Source: Actinomadura sp. NAK00032
GTDB lineage: Bacteria > Actinomycetota > Actinomycetes > Streptosporangiales > Streptosporangiaceae
Assembly: GCF_013364275.1 (NCBI RefSeq)
Contig: NZ_CP054932.1
Span: forward strand, 4,526,001 to 4,590,000
Length of the DNA stretch: 64,000 nucleotides
Direction: 5' to 3'
The notes under the pieces were generated by a model. That model was not told where the DNA came from and did not search any database. It saw only the letters and a list, made by a program, of their open reading frames with translations. How positions within the stretch are numbered: the stretch's first letter is position 1; each line of letters begins with the position of its first letter. Below are positions 36,393-46,495 of the stretch, piece after piece. Both the position numbers and the translations under genes were made by a program.

Positions 36393-37228
36393 TGTGTTGA
36401 TGGAACGGTAGTAGGCGGTCTCGTACTCGATGGGTGGGACGTCGCCGATGGCAGTGTGCAGCCGGCGGTGGTTGTACCGGCCGACCCATTCGACGATGGC
36501 GTATTCGACCTGGTCGCGGGTTCTCCAGATGCGGCGGTGGATCAGTTCGGTCTTGAAGGTGGCGTTCAGCGACTCGGCCATCGCGTTGTCATACGAATCG
36601 GCGACCGAGCAGACCGAGGCGGTCACGCCCAGGTCGGCCAGCCGGGTGGTGTAGCGGAAGCTGACGTATTGACAGCCCCTGTCGGAATGATGGATCAGGG
36701 TGCCCGGTTGCACCGGCCGTTCGCGGCCGCGTTGCCACAGCGCCATCTCCAGCCCGTCCAGCGGCAGGTCGGTGCGCAGGTGGTCGGCCAGTTGCCAGCC
36801 CACGATGCGGCGGGAGAAGGCGTCCAGCACGAACGCCACGTACACCCACCCCTCCCAGGTACGCACACAGGTGATGTCGGCCAGCCACAACCGATCCGGC
36901 CGGTCCGCGGTGAACTGCCGATTGACCAGGTCCGGCGGTCGCGGCGCCGACTCGTCAGGGGTGGTGGTGCGCCGACGGTCGCGCCGGTGCACACCCCTGC
37001 AGGCCGCGGGCGCGCATCAGCCGCTCCAGCGGCACCGCGCCACCTGCACGCCCTGGCGGCGCAGCTGCTTGTGCACCCGATAGGCGCCGTAGGTGCCGTA
37101 ACTGGCCTGATGGACGTCGGTGATCTGCTCGATCAGCACTGCGTCGCGCTGGGCGCGGGCGGACGGCGTTTGCGGCCGTAGTAGGTGCTCGGGCACAGGT
37201 CCAAGACCCGGCACACCGGCTCGACCCC
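36393..37228 (-). pseudogene. IS3-family transposase (OrfB) remnant, frameshifted
   Basis: Minus-strand OrfB. It starts GVEPVCRVLDLCPSTYYGRK without the normal N-terminal lead, shifts frame at about 37140 and again near 37000, then has an intact rve core: LWLADITCVRTWEGWVYVAF, HHSDRGCQY and AESLNATFKTELIHRR supply D, D and E. It ends around YETAYYRSIN with no proper stop. OrfA is absent. Not functional. Confidence 0.82.
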
Positions 37229-37391
37229 GCAGGAGGCCGCCGAGGTCGCCGACGACATCGACTTGCCGGACGGCCGCGGCGACCCAGAGGTCAAACCAAT
37301 CCCGATCACCGTCAAAGACATCAAGATCACGGGAACGCCGCGGCCGACGGCGTTGAGGTCAGGCCGTCACCGGTGCAGGGTGAGCACGCTG

Positions 37392-37418
37392 GCGGTGTCG
37401 GCGGTGTCGGCGGTGTCG
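37392..37418. repeat. 9-bp tandem repeat, three copies
   Basis: GCGGTGTCG repeated three times without mismatch, in sequence with no assigned gene. Confidence 0.6.
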
Positions 37419-37550
37419 GCGGCGATAGCACCGGGACCGGTGAAGCCCGCCAAGGCGGTGAAGTCCGAGCGCGGCGGATGCGGGCAGACCGTGCGTTGAG
37501 TCTCGTCGCCTAGGGGGTGATGGTCGTAGGTGATCCCTACGCTCTGGAGT

Positions 37551-38804
37551 ATGACTTTCACAGCGTTGCATCGCGCCCTCGGGGTCGCTCCGGGGCCGTT
37601 GACCGATGGGCTGCTTGATGCGGCGGTGAGCAGCGGCGTGATGGAGACGGACGACCTGGATTGGAAGTCGGAGTTGCCGCCGGTGAAAGGGCTACCGCAG
37701 ACCGATTTCCCCAAGGATGTTGCCGCGATGGCCAATAGTGGTGGCGGAGTGATCGTCTTCGGCGTCCGGGAACGGCAGAAGGCTGCGACCGAGCGCGTCG
37801 ATGTCGGGGGGTTCGATGAGGTGTACGAGCGCTCGCTGCGCAGTGCTGCGATCACCGCCATCTCACCGCCCGTGTTCGGCCTGAGCGTGCATCGGCTCGG
37901 AGACCAGGGCAAACGTGCCGTGGTGGTGGAGGTCCCGGCGAGTATCGACGGCCCGCATCTGATCTACAGGAACGACTACTTCGGCGCACCCGTGCGCAAC
38001 GACTCCGACACCGTGTGGATGAAGGAACGCCAGATCGAGGCGATGTATCGGGCACGCTTCGATGAGCGACGCCACGCCACCGAGGCGCTGGACAATCTGT
38101 TCACCGAAACTGCAGGCGGGCGCGATGTTGACACACGCGCATGGCTGATCGCCGTCGCCCATCCCCGTGTTCCCCGCTTCCGCGACCGCCTCACGCGTGA
38201 CCAGGCCCGCGACGTGCTCGTCAGAACTGAGGGCCTGGCTCTCAACTACGCCGGCCGGGGCGGGATTCACCCGCTGGAGAACGTGGACCGGCGCAACCCC
38301 CGACCGGGTCTGCGCCGCTGGGTCGCCGTCAACACCGCGACTGACCAGCGATCAACCTGGAAGCAGGCATGGGCAAGCATCCACCACGACGGCTCGGTCA
38401 CCCTGGCGGCCGCGGTCGGTGGGCACCGCATGAGCGGCGACCACTACTTCGAGGGATCGCAGGTTCAGTCGGCAGCGGTCGAATGTGGCATCGCCGACTT
38501 CATGGGCCTCCTCCGCGCTACCGCTGAGGAGACCGACAACGACGAGTACGACGTGCGTGTCGGGATCGAGTGGACCGGCGAGCAACCGCTGACCATCCTG
38601 ACGACCGACAACAACGGCTTCACCTACGGCGGCTCCTCCATCCCTCTGCACCGCTACACCCCTGTCGAGACCACAGTGAACGCAGCCGAACCCGCACAGG
38701 ACTACGTCTGGCATGTCCACGACCTCGCCCAGGACTGCGTGAACCAGGGCGGTATTTCCAACGTGGTGATGATCCAGCCCCCAGAACGCGACACCCAGGA
38801 GTGA
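37551..38804 (+). CDS. AlbA_2 (Schlafen-like) domain protein
   Basis: A 417-residue protein. The N-terminal AlbA_2 domain shows LDWKSELPP near residue 34 and DVAAMANSGGGVIVFGVRE near 53, the E-x-K and strand-Gly pattern of this family. Remaining sequence is an uncharacterised alpha/beta domain with no helicase motifs. AlbA_2/Schlafen domains bind or cut nucleic acids and occur in prokaryotic defence. The start is uncertain: GGAG sits very close to the ATG at 37551, and a GTG at 37530 is an alternative. A related gene is at 51137. Confidence 0.78.
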   Translation: MTFTALHRALGVAPGPLTDGLLDAAVSSGVMETDDLDWKSELPPVKGLPQTDFPKDVAAMANSGGGVIVFGVRERQKAATERVDVGGFDEVYERSLRSAAITAISPPVFGLSVHRLGDQGKRAVVVEVPASIDGPHLIYRNDYFGAPVRNDSDTVWMKERQIEAMYRARFDERRHATEALDNLFTETAGGRDVDTRAWLIAVAHPRVPRFRDRLTRDQARDVLVRTEGLALNYAGRGGIHPLENVDRRNPRPGLRRWVAVNTATDQRSTWKQAWASIHHDGSVTLAAAVGGHRMSGDHYFEGSQVQSAAVECGIADFMGLLRATAEETDNDEYDVRVGIEWTGEQPLTILTTDNNGFTYGGSSIPLHRYTPVETTVNAAEPAQDYVWHVHDLAQDCVNQGGISNVVMIQPPERDTQE

Positions 38805-39180
38805 ACCAAAGGTGGCCGCACCTGCAAGTGACTTACAGTGACGGCCGCTCCCTCGGCTCCTGGGCGCGTACCTGCTCACGCTGCTCGGTCCGCGTGAGGA
38901 CTCGGCGGTGCGGGCGAGCCGGTCGGCGCGCTGCAGCATCGCGGTGACCAGGTTGGTGTTGGTGGCGGTGCCGTCGGCGGCGCCGGGCAGCAGCGCGGCG
39001 ACGTCGACGCCCGGCTCCGACCAAGGCTTCATCCCATCAGCCTCGTCTGTGACTCCGGCATCGCCCACAAACCCGGCCACGTCGATGCTGGATGGCAGGC
39101 TCATCCGCTGCAGGGTGAACGAGCGGACATCGCACTGCCCGGCAGTATGCGGTGGCCCATCCGCGTAGAGCGTCTAAACC
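38805..39180. other. Gap with a possible minus-strand gene fragment
   Basis: From 39104 leftward the minus strand reads MSLPSSIDVAGFVGDAGVTD then LVTAMLQRADRLARTAES before the frame degenerates near 38890. It may be a 5' fragment of a lost gene, cut on the other side by the IS110 remnant. Nothing else is seen. Confidence 0.25.
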
Positions 39181-40300
39181 GTGTGGTCGAAGAAGATCGT
39201 CAACGATGAGGCGGCGACCCTGGACACGATCGGTGAGGCGTTCGCCCTGGCACAGGCCGTCGAGTGGGCGGTGGACATCGCCGGGACGTCCTCGGCGCTG
39301 CTGCTGACTCTGCTGGCCGCGCACGGCGCCAAGCCGGTGTAGGTGCCGGGCCGGACAGAGCACCGCATGTTGGGCGCCTATCAGGGCAAGGCCAAGACCG
39401 ATGTCTGCGACGCTTATGTGGTCGCCGAGACCTTCCGGCTGCGCCGCGACTTCACCACGATCGACGTGCCCGCCTACCTCGTCGCCGACCTGGCGCTGCT
39501 GCCCCGACCGCGCCGACCTGGTCGCTGACCGGGTCCGCATGATCACCCGGTTGCGGGACGTGCTCACCGGCGCGTCCCAGCGTCGGGGCGGGTGTTCGAC
39601 TACTCGGCGCACGAGGGCGCACCCGATACTGCTGACCGGCTACAGACCCCGACTGCGCTGCGCCGCCACGGCCCGGCACGGCTGGAGGCATGGCTGCGCA
39701 AGCGCGCGGTCCGCAACGCCGGCCAGGTCGCCGCGACCGCGCTGGAGACCGCACATGCCCAGTACACCGCCCTGCCCGGCCAGGCGGTGGCAGCGCAGAT
39801 CGCCGCCGACCTGCCCACACAGCTGCTGGCCTTGGAAGACCGGCTCAAACGCCTTGACGCCCAGATCACCAAGGCCTTCCGCAGCCATCCGCGGGCCGAG
39901 ATCATCGAGTCGATGCCCGGCATCGGCCCGGGTCCTGGGCACCGAGTTCGTCGCCGCCGCCGGTGATCTGGTTACCTACGCCGACACCGGATGCCTGGCC
40001 TCGGCGGCCGGGCTGGTGCCAGTGTCGCGTGACTCGGGCCGCCGTCCCGGCAGGCTGTACCGGCCCGAGGGCTACAACCGCCGCCTGCGGCGAGTGGCCT
40101 ACCCGTCCGCCCGGACCAGCATCATCAGGCCCGGCTCCAACCGCGACTTCTAGCTCAAGAAGCGAGCCCGAGGCCTCTAACACACCCAAGCCATCATCGC
40201 CCTGGCCCGCCGACGGGTCGATGTCCAGTGCGCCCTGCTGGGCGGCGGACGGGTATTCAGCCCACCCAGCCGGCCGAGCGGGCGGCTTGACATCGTCATC
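39181..40300 (+). pseudogene. IS110-family transposase remnant with stops and frameshifts
   Basis: IS110 sequence from NDEAATLDTIGEAFALAQAV through VPGRTEHRMLGAYQGKAKTD (DEDD domain) to the C-terminal Transposase_20 part (SMPGIGP, then FVAAAGDLVTYADTGCLASA). The catalytic N-terminal residues are missing. An amber stop lies at 39340, frameshifts near 39505, 39590 and 39935, and a further stop at 40151. Inactive. Confidence 0.82.
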
Positions 40301-40312
40301 GAGGCACCTGGT

Positions 40313-40338
40313 GATCGAGATCGTCGCAAATCTCGATC
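40313..40338. repeat. Inverted repeat right of the IS110 remnant
   Basis: GATCGAGAT (40313-40321) and ATCTCGATC (40330-40338) form a perfect 9-bp stem with an 8-nt loop. It could be a terminator or an IS-end structure. Confidence 0.4.
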
Positions 40339-40561
40339 TACCAGGATCTCTCTCGTTGTCGCTTATGCCGCGCATGACGCAGCCAGTCCGTGACCTGCTG
40401 ACTCAGGTCGGAATTTCCTCAATGGAAGGCCGAACCCACGTTACCGGTAAAACTCCGGGTGGAAAGCAGCGCTGAACATGCTGCCGCTGCACCACGGAGA
40501 CCGCATCACCCCGAACTGAACGCCGATCACCATCTCGCCAACGGACCTTCAGACAGTCCCG

Positions 40562-41212
40562 TCATATCTCTAGTGAGGTTCCGGCCATCCAAAAGCCGAG
40601 TTCCTCTCGGTCAATCATCACGAGCCTGCCTCGCCCCTCTGACCGCGCTTGCACGGTATATCCAGAGTTGGTGACCAAAACTCCGCGGTGCCCCGTATAT
40701 GTGCTGTGCACGGCTCCGATGAGGTTGCGGATGCGGTCGGCAGGCACGTTCCTGGCTTGCCGTTTGCACTGGACGGCGATTTTGTGTCCATCGGGTGTGC
40801 GCGCCGTGATGTCCACGCCTCTGTCTCCGCTTCGGCCGATGACCGCGACGTCCCGGTATCCGTCGCGACGGAGGAGCTCTGCGATCAGCTCCTCGAATTC
40901 CGTGCCGGTCATCACGTCGACGCGCTCGAACCTGGCGATGCTCTTCAGCCGTTCCTCACGTTGGTCGGCCTCGTGCTCGGCGACTTCCTTCAGGACCGCG
41001 ATCGCGCCGACTAGGACGATCAGCAAGACCAGGACGCCCACGAGCCACGGCCAGGAGTCCTGCACGAAGTGGATCAGGACACGAACGGCGGTCACCAGCA
41101 GCCACATCCCTGCCGCACCAGCGAGCAGCGAACCGAAGGCGATACCTGTCGTGACCAGCACTGTCCGGACGATCGAGGTCTCTCGCGGTTCGATAGGAGA
41201 GGAATGATCCAT
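40562..41212 (-). CDS. Membrane-anchored Mrr-type restriction endonuclease
   Basis: A 216-residue protein. Two hydrophobic segments lie at about 17-47 and 55-75, then a Mrr_cat nuclease domain with GTEFEELIAELLRRDGY, DRGVDITA (Asp134) and IAVQCKRQ (Gln148, Lys150), the D...QxK catalytic set. Mrr enzymes cut modified DNA. The membrane anchor suggests inspection of incoming DNA, which is inference. No methylase gene is near. Monocistronic. Confidence 0.88.
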   Translation of the reverse strand: MDHSSPIEPRETSIVRTVLVTTGIAFGSLLAGAAGMWLLVTAVRVLIHFVQDSWPWLVGVLVLLIVLVGAIAVLKEVAEHEADQREERLKSIARFERVDVMTGTEFEELIAELLRRDGYRDVAVIGRSGDRGVDITARTPDGHKIAVQCKRQARNVPADRIRNLIGAVHSTYTGHRGVLVTNSGYTVQARSEGRGRLVMIDREELGFWMAGTSLEI

Positions 41213-41680
41213 GGTCGTCTCCGGTTTACGCGCTTGGGGGGAATGCCGATGAGTTCGGGTTCGGCTCGATGCTGCTGGTGCGGGACCGTGGCGGTGGGCG
41301 CTAGCATCACCTGCGAGAATGAGAAGAGCAGGTCGACGTCCACCGGAGTGGCCTGCTTGGTCTGGACTGCAGAGGCGACCTTCTCGGCGATATCACAAGC
41401 GCCGAGCAGGCACAGACCTCGATCTGGCCGCTCCGTCTGAGGAGCGGAGAATTCGCTACGGTGCCGGCAGCGGTACCCATCGCCAAGCCGCGACACCGTG
41501 ATGTTGCGGTCCTATGACGAGAACGCTTCGCTCGTCCCAGCTGAAAGCTGATTCGCAGGTAGCGGTGATGAACGCCACTCACAGGCGCTCCAGCGGGGCC
41601 TGGCGTCAACTTCCCAACGCCTCCCGAACCGGGAGGCTCCCGCGATTTCGTATCATCATGGCGATCCGCCGTTACGTCTG
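41213..41680. other. Gap with no recognised gene
   Basis: No frame with a credible start and family match. It contains the promoter region of the minus-strand Mrr-type gene. Confidence 0.4.
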
Positions 41681-42187
41681 ATGCTGTCACGGGATGAAGG
41701 TACAACGCCGCTGCGACATTTCCCGGCTCCCCATCGCATCGTGCACAGCGTCACCCAACACCTCTATTTGGCGAAACCCCAGGCATTCGACCCAGACGTC
41801 TACGCCGAGTTCTTCGACCGCAACATCTCCACATTCAACGCGTTCTCGGACGACGGTATCGCCGAGTCGCCCCACCCGGAGGGCGTGGGGGTTGAGGCGC
41901 TGGAGGACCATGACCTGAACATAATCGGCCGTCCGGATATGGAGACGACAGGCGCCGAGGCCGCCGCGCACGGCCTGCGCGACATCGACGCCCCTGGCCC
42001 GCAGGCTCGCGCCGCGATCGCCGAGATCGAGGGCCTCCGGAGCGCCCCCCGCCCCCGCCGGCCGCCGCTCGACCGCGCAACGCCTCCGGCGCCGCCGTCC
42101 CGGACGGCGGCTTGGACAGCGGCTCGGCTAGCGGCCTGGACCGCGCGACGGACGAGGCAATCCGCTGCTGGCCCAGTTCATGGGTAA
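41681..42187 (+). CDS. Hypothetical open frame, uncertain
   Basis: A 168-codon frame. The first 110 residues look protein-like (AFDPDVYAEFFDRNISTFNA...), the rest is alanine/arginine-rich. No ribosome binding site and no recognised family. It may be the broken 5' part of the TPR-like segment that follows. Confidence 0.25.
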   Translation: MLSRDEGTTPLRHFPAPHRIVHSVTQHLYLAKPQAFDPDVYAEFFDRNISTFNAFSDDGIAESPHPEGVGVEALEDHDLNIIGRPDMETTGAEAAAHGLRDIDAPGPQARAAIAEIEGLRSAPRPRRPPLDRATPPAPPSRTAAWTAARLAAWTARRTRQSAAGPVHG

Positions 42188-43142
42188 CCTCGCCGTCAAC
42201 CTGAACGCGTTGTTCCACGCGACCGGAGACCTGGCCCACGTCATGGAAGCGATCGACGTCGCTTGCCGTAGCGCCGAGGCCACCGCCGGGCAGGGCGGCC
42301 ACTCGCGTTCGCTCGGCATCCTCGCCGTCGTTCTGCACGACCGGTTCCTGGTGACCGGCGAGCTGGAGGTCACACCAGGGCGGCGTCCCGCGAGGGGCAG
42401 ACAACCGGCCCACGATGTTGCACTCTGGAGAATCGGACGTCCCGCCGCGTGGAAGGGGAAGGCGCTGGACGGAGAGATTCACGGGCGGCTGAGCTACCGC
42501 CTCGTCCTCGCCGTGGACATAGAGGGGTACAGCAGCCTCAGCACGCGGCACCAGTTGCGGAAGCAGCAGATTCTGCCCCGGGTTCTCGACTCCGCCGCCA
42601 GCGTCGTGGGGCTGGAACGGGACCAGTGGCTCAAGCAGGCAGGCGGTGACGGGGAGATTGTCGTCCTCCCCCCGGAGGCGGATGTCACCCGGGTTGTCGG
42701 CGACTTCGTTCGGGCTCTCACGACCGTGCTGGGAGAGGTGAACGAGGATCGCCTCCACGAGGACAGGATCCGCCTGCGGCTGGCGGTGCATTACGGAGCC
42801 GTGGCGCACGGTGCCTTCGGTCCCGCCGGGCAGACCATGATCGTCACGTCACGGCTCTTGGACTCCGAGCCCTTGCGGCGTGTGCTACGCGAGCAGCCAG
42901 ATCTGGATCTGGCGTGCGTCGTGTCGGAGTCTCTCTATCGGGACGCGGTGGCGACTGGTCTATCCGGCCTATCCCCGTCGGCGTTCGAGCCGGTGAGGCT
43001 TCAAGTGAAGGGGCGCTCTCTGGGCGGCTACGTCCTTCGGGACCCAGGCGGGTACCGCACCGCGGACCTGACTCGCCCCGCCCCACGAGAGCCGGCCCCG
43101 GACGACTCCGGGCGGACGGCTCCCGCGCGGCGGCGGGACTGA
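42180..43142 (+). CDS. Class III nucleotide-cyclase-like protein with a TPR-like N-terminal remnant
   Basis: A 320-residue frame. Residues 1-65 (NLAVNLNALFHATGDLAHVM, then LGILAVVLHDRFLVTGELE) look like TPR units. From about residue 103 comes a cyclase-like domain: YRLVLAVDIEGYSSL with the first metal Asp, LKQAGGDGEIVVLP with the second, then RLRLAVHYGAVAHGAFGPAG. No in-frame ATG/GTG is closer to the cyclase domain and no ribosome site is seen at 42180, so the gene may be a fusion relic. It might make a cyclic nucleotide signal for neighbouring conflict genes. Confidence 0.65.
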   Translation: MGNLAVNLNALFHATGDLAHVMEAIDVACRSAEATAGQGGHSRSLGILAVVLHDRFLVTGELEVTPGRRPARGRQPAHDVALWRIGRPAAWKGKALDGEIHGRLSYRLVLAVDIEGYSSLSTRHQLRKQQILPRVLDSAASVVGLERDQWLKQAGGDGEIVVLPPEADVTRVVGDFVRALTTVLGEVNEDRLHEDRIRLRLAVHYGAVAHGAFGPAGQTMIVTSRLLDSEPLRRVLREQPDLDLACVVSESLYRDAVATGLSGLSPSAFEPVRLQVKGRSLGGYVLRDPGGYRTADLTRPAPREPAPDDSGRTAPARRRD

Positions 43143-43171
43143 TGGTGGACGCGCACGCGGCGGCGTGCCGC

Positions 43172-43312
43172 TCAGTGGTGCTGGATCCACCAGATGATCA
43201 GCGCGACGAGGCCGCCGCCGCAGGCTGCGGCGGCACCCCGCACGAAGGCAAACGCGGCCATGCCGGCCAGCCTCCGGGCGAGATGGCGGCGGGAGTTGCC
43301 GTTGGTGGGCAC
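43172..43312 (-). CDS. Small membrane protein (46 aa)
   Basis: GTG start with GGAGGA six bases upstream. A basic N-terminus (MPTNGNSRRHLARRL) is followed by one hydrophobic helix ending ALIIWWIQHH. Divergent from the HTH-NTPase gene at 43496. No family known to me; it may be a membrane sensor or effector of that system. Confidence 0.6.
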   Translation of the reverse strand: MPTNGNSRRHLARRLAGMAAFAFVRGAAAACGGGLVALIIWWIQHH

Positions 43313-43495
43313 GATGTCCTCCTCCGGGTCGCGGCCTCCGTTTTCGGAGGTGCACCCGCAGCCTGGGTGGTGGCAATCCGGTGGGACCAGGGAAGACGGC
43401 TCCGGGCATCCGGCGGCGAGGAAGGCGCAGGTCGCGCGAGTGCCCGCAGTGCCCGCTGCGGGCACTGCGGCTAGCGGGCAGGGGCGGGAGGGCGC

Positions 43496-46495
43496 GTGGC
43501 CGACGAGCGGAAGGGGCTGTCTGCGTTCCAGCAGGCCCTGGGCGCTCTGGAGAGGAGCGCGGTCACTGCTCGAAGGTCTCGAGGGCTGCACGCGTCGCGG
43601 CGGGAGGCCGCACGCCAGGCGAGCAAGCGGGGGACCAGGCTCGACGCGCGCCGCATCGGCGACTGGCTGAATCCCGGGGACGGCCGGGCGCCCCACGACC
43701 CGGATCAAGTCTGGGCCCTGGTCCAAGTCTGGCGCGCCTGGGAGGGGAAGAAGCCCGAGCCCAGGGAGCGCGAGAATTGGAATGCTCTGGTAGAGGCCGC
43801 ACAGCCCCGCCGTCCGGCCGCTCGCCCATCCCGGCACGCAGGACCCGGACGTCCGATCCGCGAGTGGACGCCGCGAGAACTGAATGTCCACCCCGCCATC
43901 GAGGGGACCGCTTCGCCGCTGCCGTTCCTGCCCGCCTACGTGCGCCGAGCGCACGACGCCGCCCTTGAGCGGCTCGTCGCCACCGTCGAGGACGCCTCGG
44001 TGATGGCGGTGCTGGTGGGAGACGCCTCGACCGGCAAGACCCGGGCTCTGTGGGAAGTGCTGCAGGCGCTGCCGGACGACTGGCGCCTCTGGTTCCCGGT
44101 CGGCCCGGACCGTCCAGAGAGCGTGCTGAGAGGCCTGCCCGACGTCGGGCCGCGCACAGTGGTATGGCTGGACGATCTCCAGCGCCATCTGCTGACCCCG
44201 GGGAAAAATGACGGCGAGCGTGTGGCCGCTGGACTGAGCGTGCTTCTCGGTGACCGGCGGCGCGGGCCGGTCCTCGTCCTGGGGACGATCTGGCCCGGCG
44301 ACTGGACCACGCTGTTCGGTTACGCCTCGCCCTACGAGGATCCGTACGCGGAGGCGCGAGCGCTGCTGTCGCAGCGGGATATCCCGGTGCCGGCCACGTT
44401 CCCGCGTCCCGACCTCGATCGGGTGAGGGCGGCTGCCGCGGACGATCCCCGGCTGGCGGAGGCCGTCGAGTACGCCGAGGACGGACACCTCACGCAGTAC
44501 CTCGCAGGCGGTCCCGCCCTGAAAGCCGTGTACCTGCACTCACCCGACCCCGCCGCCCGCGCGCTCATCGATGCGGCGATCGACGCGCGGCGCCTCGGCC
44601 ACGGCCCGATGCTGCCGAAGGCGCTGCTCAGCGAGGCGGTGCACGGCTATCTGACGCGCCCCCAGTGGGACAGGCTGACCGAAGCCTGGCAGGAGCGGGC
44701 GTTCCGCTACGTCACCGACGACCGGCCGTGCCGGGGCGCACGGGCGCCGCTGACCCCGGTACGGGTTCTGCCCGACGAAGAGGGGGAGTGGGACTGCTGC
44801 GTCCGGCTCGCCGACTACCTTGAGCAATTCGGCCGGAACCAGCGCCGCACGCAGCCCGTACCGAAGGCGCTGTGGGACGGTCTGCTGCGTCACGCACGGG
44901 GCTCAGATCTGGTCAAGCTGGGCAGGCAGGCGCAGGAACGTGGCTTGTACTGGTACGCGCTGCGGTTTTACGCCGACGCGTTCGAGGCTGATCCGCGGGC
45001 GACCGACGCGATGCTGTGGTCAGGCGACCTGCACGCGGTCGCCGGCCGCCTGGACGACGCGCTGCTCTGCTACCGGCGCGCTGCCGAGAACCTCGACGAG
45101 TACGGATGGGTCAAGGGCGTCCGGTTGCTGCTGGAGGTGGGCCGGATCGACGAGGCGGTGCGGTGGTCCGACGAGGCGGTTCGGGTGGAAGCGTCGGGCG
45201 CGGCGTCACAGGCGGCGGACCTTCTCGCCGACGCCGGTCACGAACTCACGGCCACGGAGATCCTGCGCCGTGTGGCGGACGCGGGGTCGGCCGAGGCAGC
45301 CGCACGGATTGGGGAGATACTCAACGACAGCGAGCCCGAACCGGACGCGATCGGCTATCTGCGGATCGCCGCCGAAGGCGGCTACGAGTTCGCACTGCGG
45401 ATCGTCGCCGAACGGCTGCTCCAAGAGGAGGGCATGGACGCCGCCGTCGCGTGGCTCCGCAAGACGCCGGACGGCACGGCCGTCATCGCAGAACTGTGCC
45501 ACGCCAAAGGAGACCATACCGGAGCCATTAGCGCCGTGCTCCCGCTGTGCGAGAACGATCCGGCGCTCGTGCGGCTCGCGGGCCCGTGGCTCGTCGCGGC
45601 GGACAGGACCGACGAGGCGATCGCCCTGTACCAGCGAGTCGTCGCGCCTAGCGGTGCGAAGACTCCGCGCGAGGCGACCGTCCGCGAGTCCGCAGTGCGG
45701 AACGCGACGGAGCTGCTGCACGGCATGGCCCGCACGCGTGAGGCGTTCGACTGGCTCTTCTCACTGGCCGAACACGGTGATCCCGTGGCCCTCGCCCAAG
45801 CGGAACGGCTCGCCGTGCGCGCAAAAGCGGAGGACATGCTGATCGCGTGGCTGCGCCCGCGCGCCGAGGCCGGCGACTCCGCTGCTGTCCTGAGCCTGGC
45901 GCGCGTCCTACACGGCATCGGGTGCACGGACGAGGCGATCGCGGTGTGCGCCGGGCACGATTCGGCGGCCGTCCTCCGGCACCGCGGTGACCTGCTCGTC
46001 CACCGGGGCGAGAAGATGGCAGGGATCGCCTGCTACCGGGAGGCAGCGGAGTTGGGCGACGCGCAGGCGATCGGCCTGGCCGCCACGCTGGAACGGGATG
46101 AGGGCCGCACCGAGGAGGCGATCGTCTGGACGCGGGCACGTGTCGCAGCGGGCGCTGGGGAAGTCGCCCTGCGCTGGACGATCGATCTCCTCCTAGGTGA
46201 GGACCGGACGGACGAGGCGACCAACTGGCTCAGGGAACGCGTCCTCGAAGGCGACGTCGACGCGCTCGGCTGGCTAGCGAACCTCCTCCGCGACGAGGGC
46301 CACACACAGGAGGCCCTCGCCTACTACCTTCAGCTCGCCGAATCGGGGCGGGCCGCACCCGAAACCGACGCCCCGGACGCAGGCGCCCTCGCGCAGGCCG
46401 CGCGAATGCTGCGCGACGCCGGACGCGACGGCGAGGCCGAACGGCTCGTCCGGTACGGCGTCGAGCCGGGTGGGCGCATCGCGGACACTCGGTGA
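43496..46495 (+). CDS. HTH-P-loop NTPase-helical repeat protein
   Basis: A 999-residue protein. The N-terminal ~100 residues are HTH-like (ASRREAARQASKRGTRLDAR, IGDWLNPGD). The P-loop domain has Walker A VGDASTGKT (174-182) and Walker B TVVWLDDLQ (221-229). The C-terminal 500 residues are TPR/Sel1-like repeats with recurring LL..GR.DEA pattern (GRIDEAVRWSDEAV, DRTDEAIALYQRVV, GRTEEAIVWTRARV). This NTPase-plus-repeats layout is typical of STAND-like signalling ATPases in biological conflict systems. GTG start at 43496. The effector may be the small membrane protein or the cyclase-like protein next door. Confidence 0.82.
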   Translation: MADERKGLSAFQQALGALERSAVTARRSRGLHASRREAARQASKRGTRLDARRIGDWLNPGDGRAPHDPDQVWALVQVWRAWEGKKPEPRERENWNALVEAAQPRRPAARPSRHAGPGRPIREWTPRELNVHPAIEGTASPLPFLPAYVRRAHDAALERLVATVEDASVMAVLVGDASTGKTRALWEVLQALPDDWRLWFPVGPDRPESVLRGLPDVGPRTVVWLDDLQRHLLTPGKNDGERVAAGLSVLLGDRRRGPVLVLGTIWPGDWTTLFGYASPYEDPYAEARALLSQRDIPVPATFPRPDLDRVRAAAADDPRLAEAVEYAEDGHLTQYLAGGPALKAVYLHSPDPAARALIDAAIDARRLGHGPMLPKALLSEAVHGYLTRPQWDRLTEAWQERAFRYVTDDRPCRGARAPLTPVRVLPDEEGEWDCCVRLADYLEQFGRNQRRTQPVPKALWDGLLRHARGSDLVKLGRQAQERGLYWYALRFYADAFEADPRATDAMLWSGDLHAVAGRLDDALLCYRRAAENLDEYGWVKGVRLLLEVGRIDEAVRWSDEAVRVEASGAASQAADLLADAGHELTATEILRRVADAGSAEAAARIGEILNDSEPEPDAIGYLRIAAEGGYEFALRIVAERLLQEEGMDAAVAWLRKTPDGTAVIAELCHAKGDHTGAISAVLPLCENDPALVRLAGPWLVAADRTDEAIALYQRVVAPSGAKTPREATVRESAVRNATELLHGMARTREAFDWLFSLAEHGDPVALAQAERLAVRAKAEDMLIAWLRPRAEAGDSAAVLSLARVLHGIGCTDEAIAVCAGHDSAAVLRHRGDLLVHRGEKMAGIACYREAAELGDAQAIGLAATLERDEGRTEEAIVWTRARVAAGAGEVALRWTIDLLLGEDRTDEATNWLRERVLEGDVDALGWLANLLRDEGHTQEALAYYLQLAESGRAAPETDAPDAGALAQAARMLRDAGRDGEAERLVRYGVEPGGRIADTR

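Noticed and set aside
37185..37499. Plus-strand frame with DLPDGRGDPEVKPIPITV as a possible gene
   Set aside because: Short, no start signal, partly opposite the IS3 remnant and running into a tandem repeat; kept only as a possible fragment.
40313..40338. Hairpin as the right end of the Tn7-like module
   Set aside because: It shares no sequence with the TGACGAA repeats at 29010 and adjoins the IS110 remnant instead.
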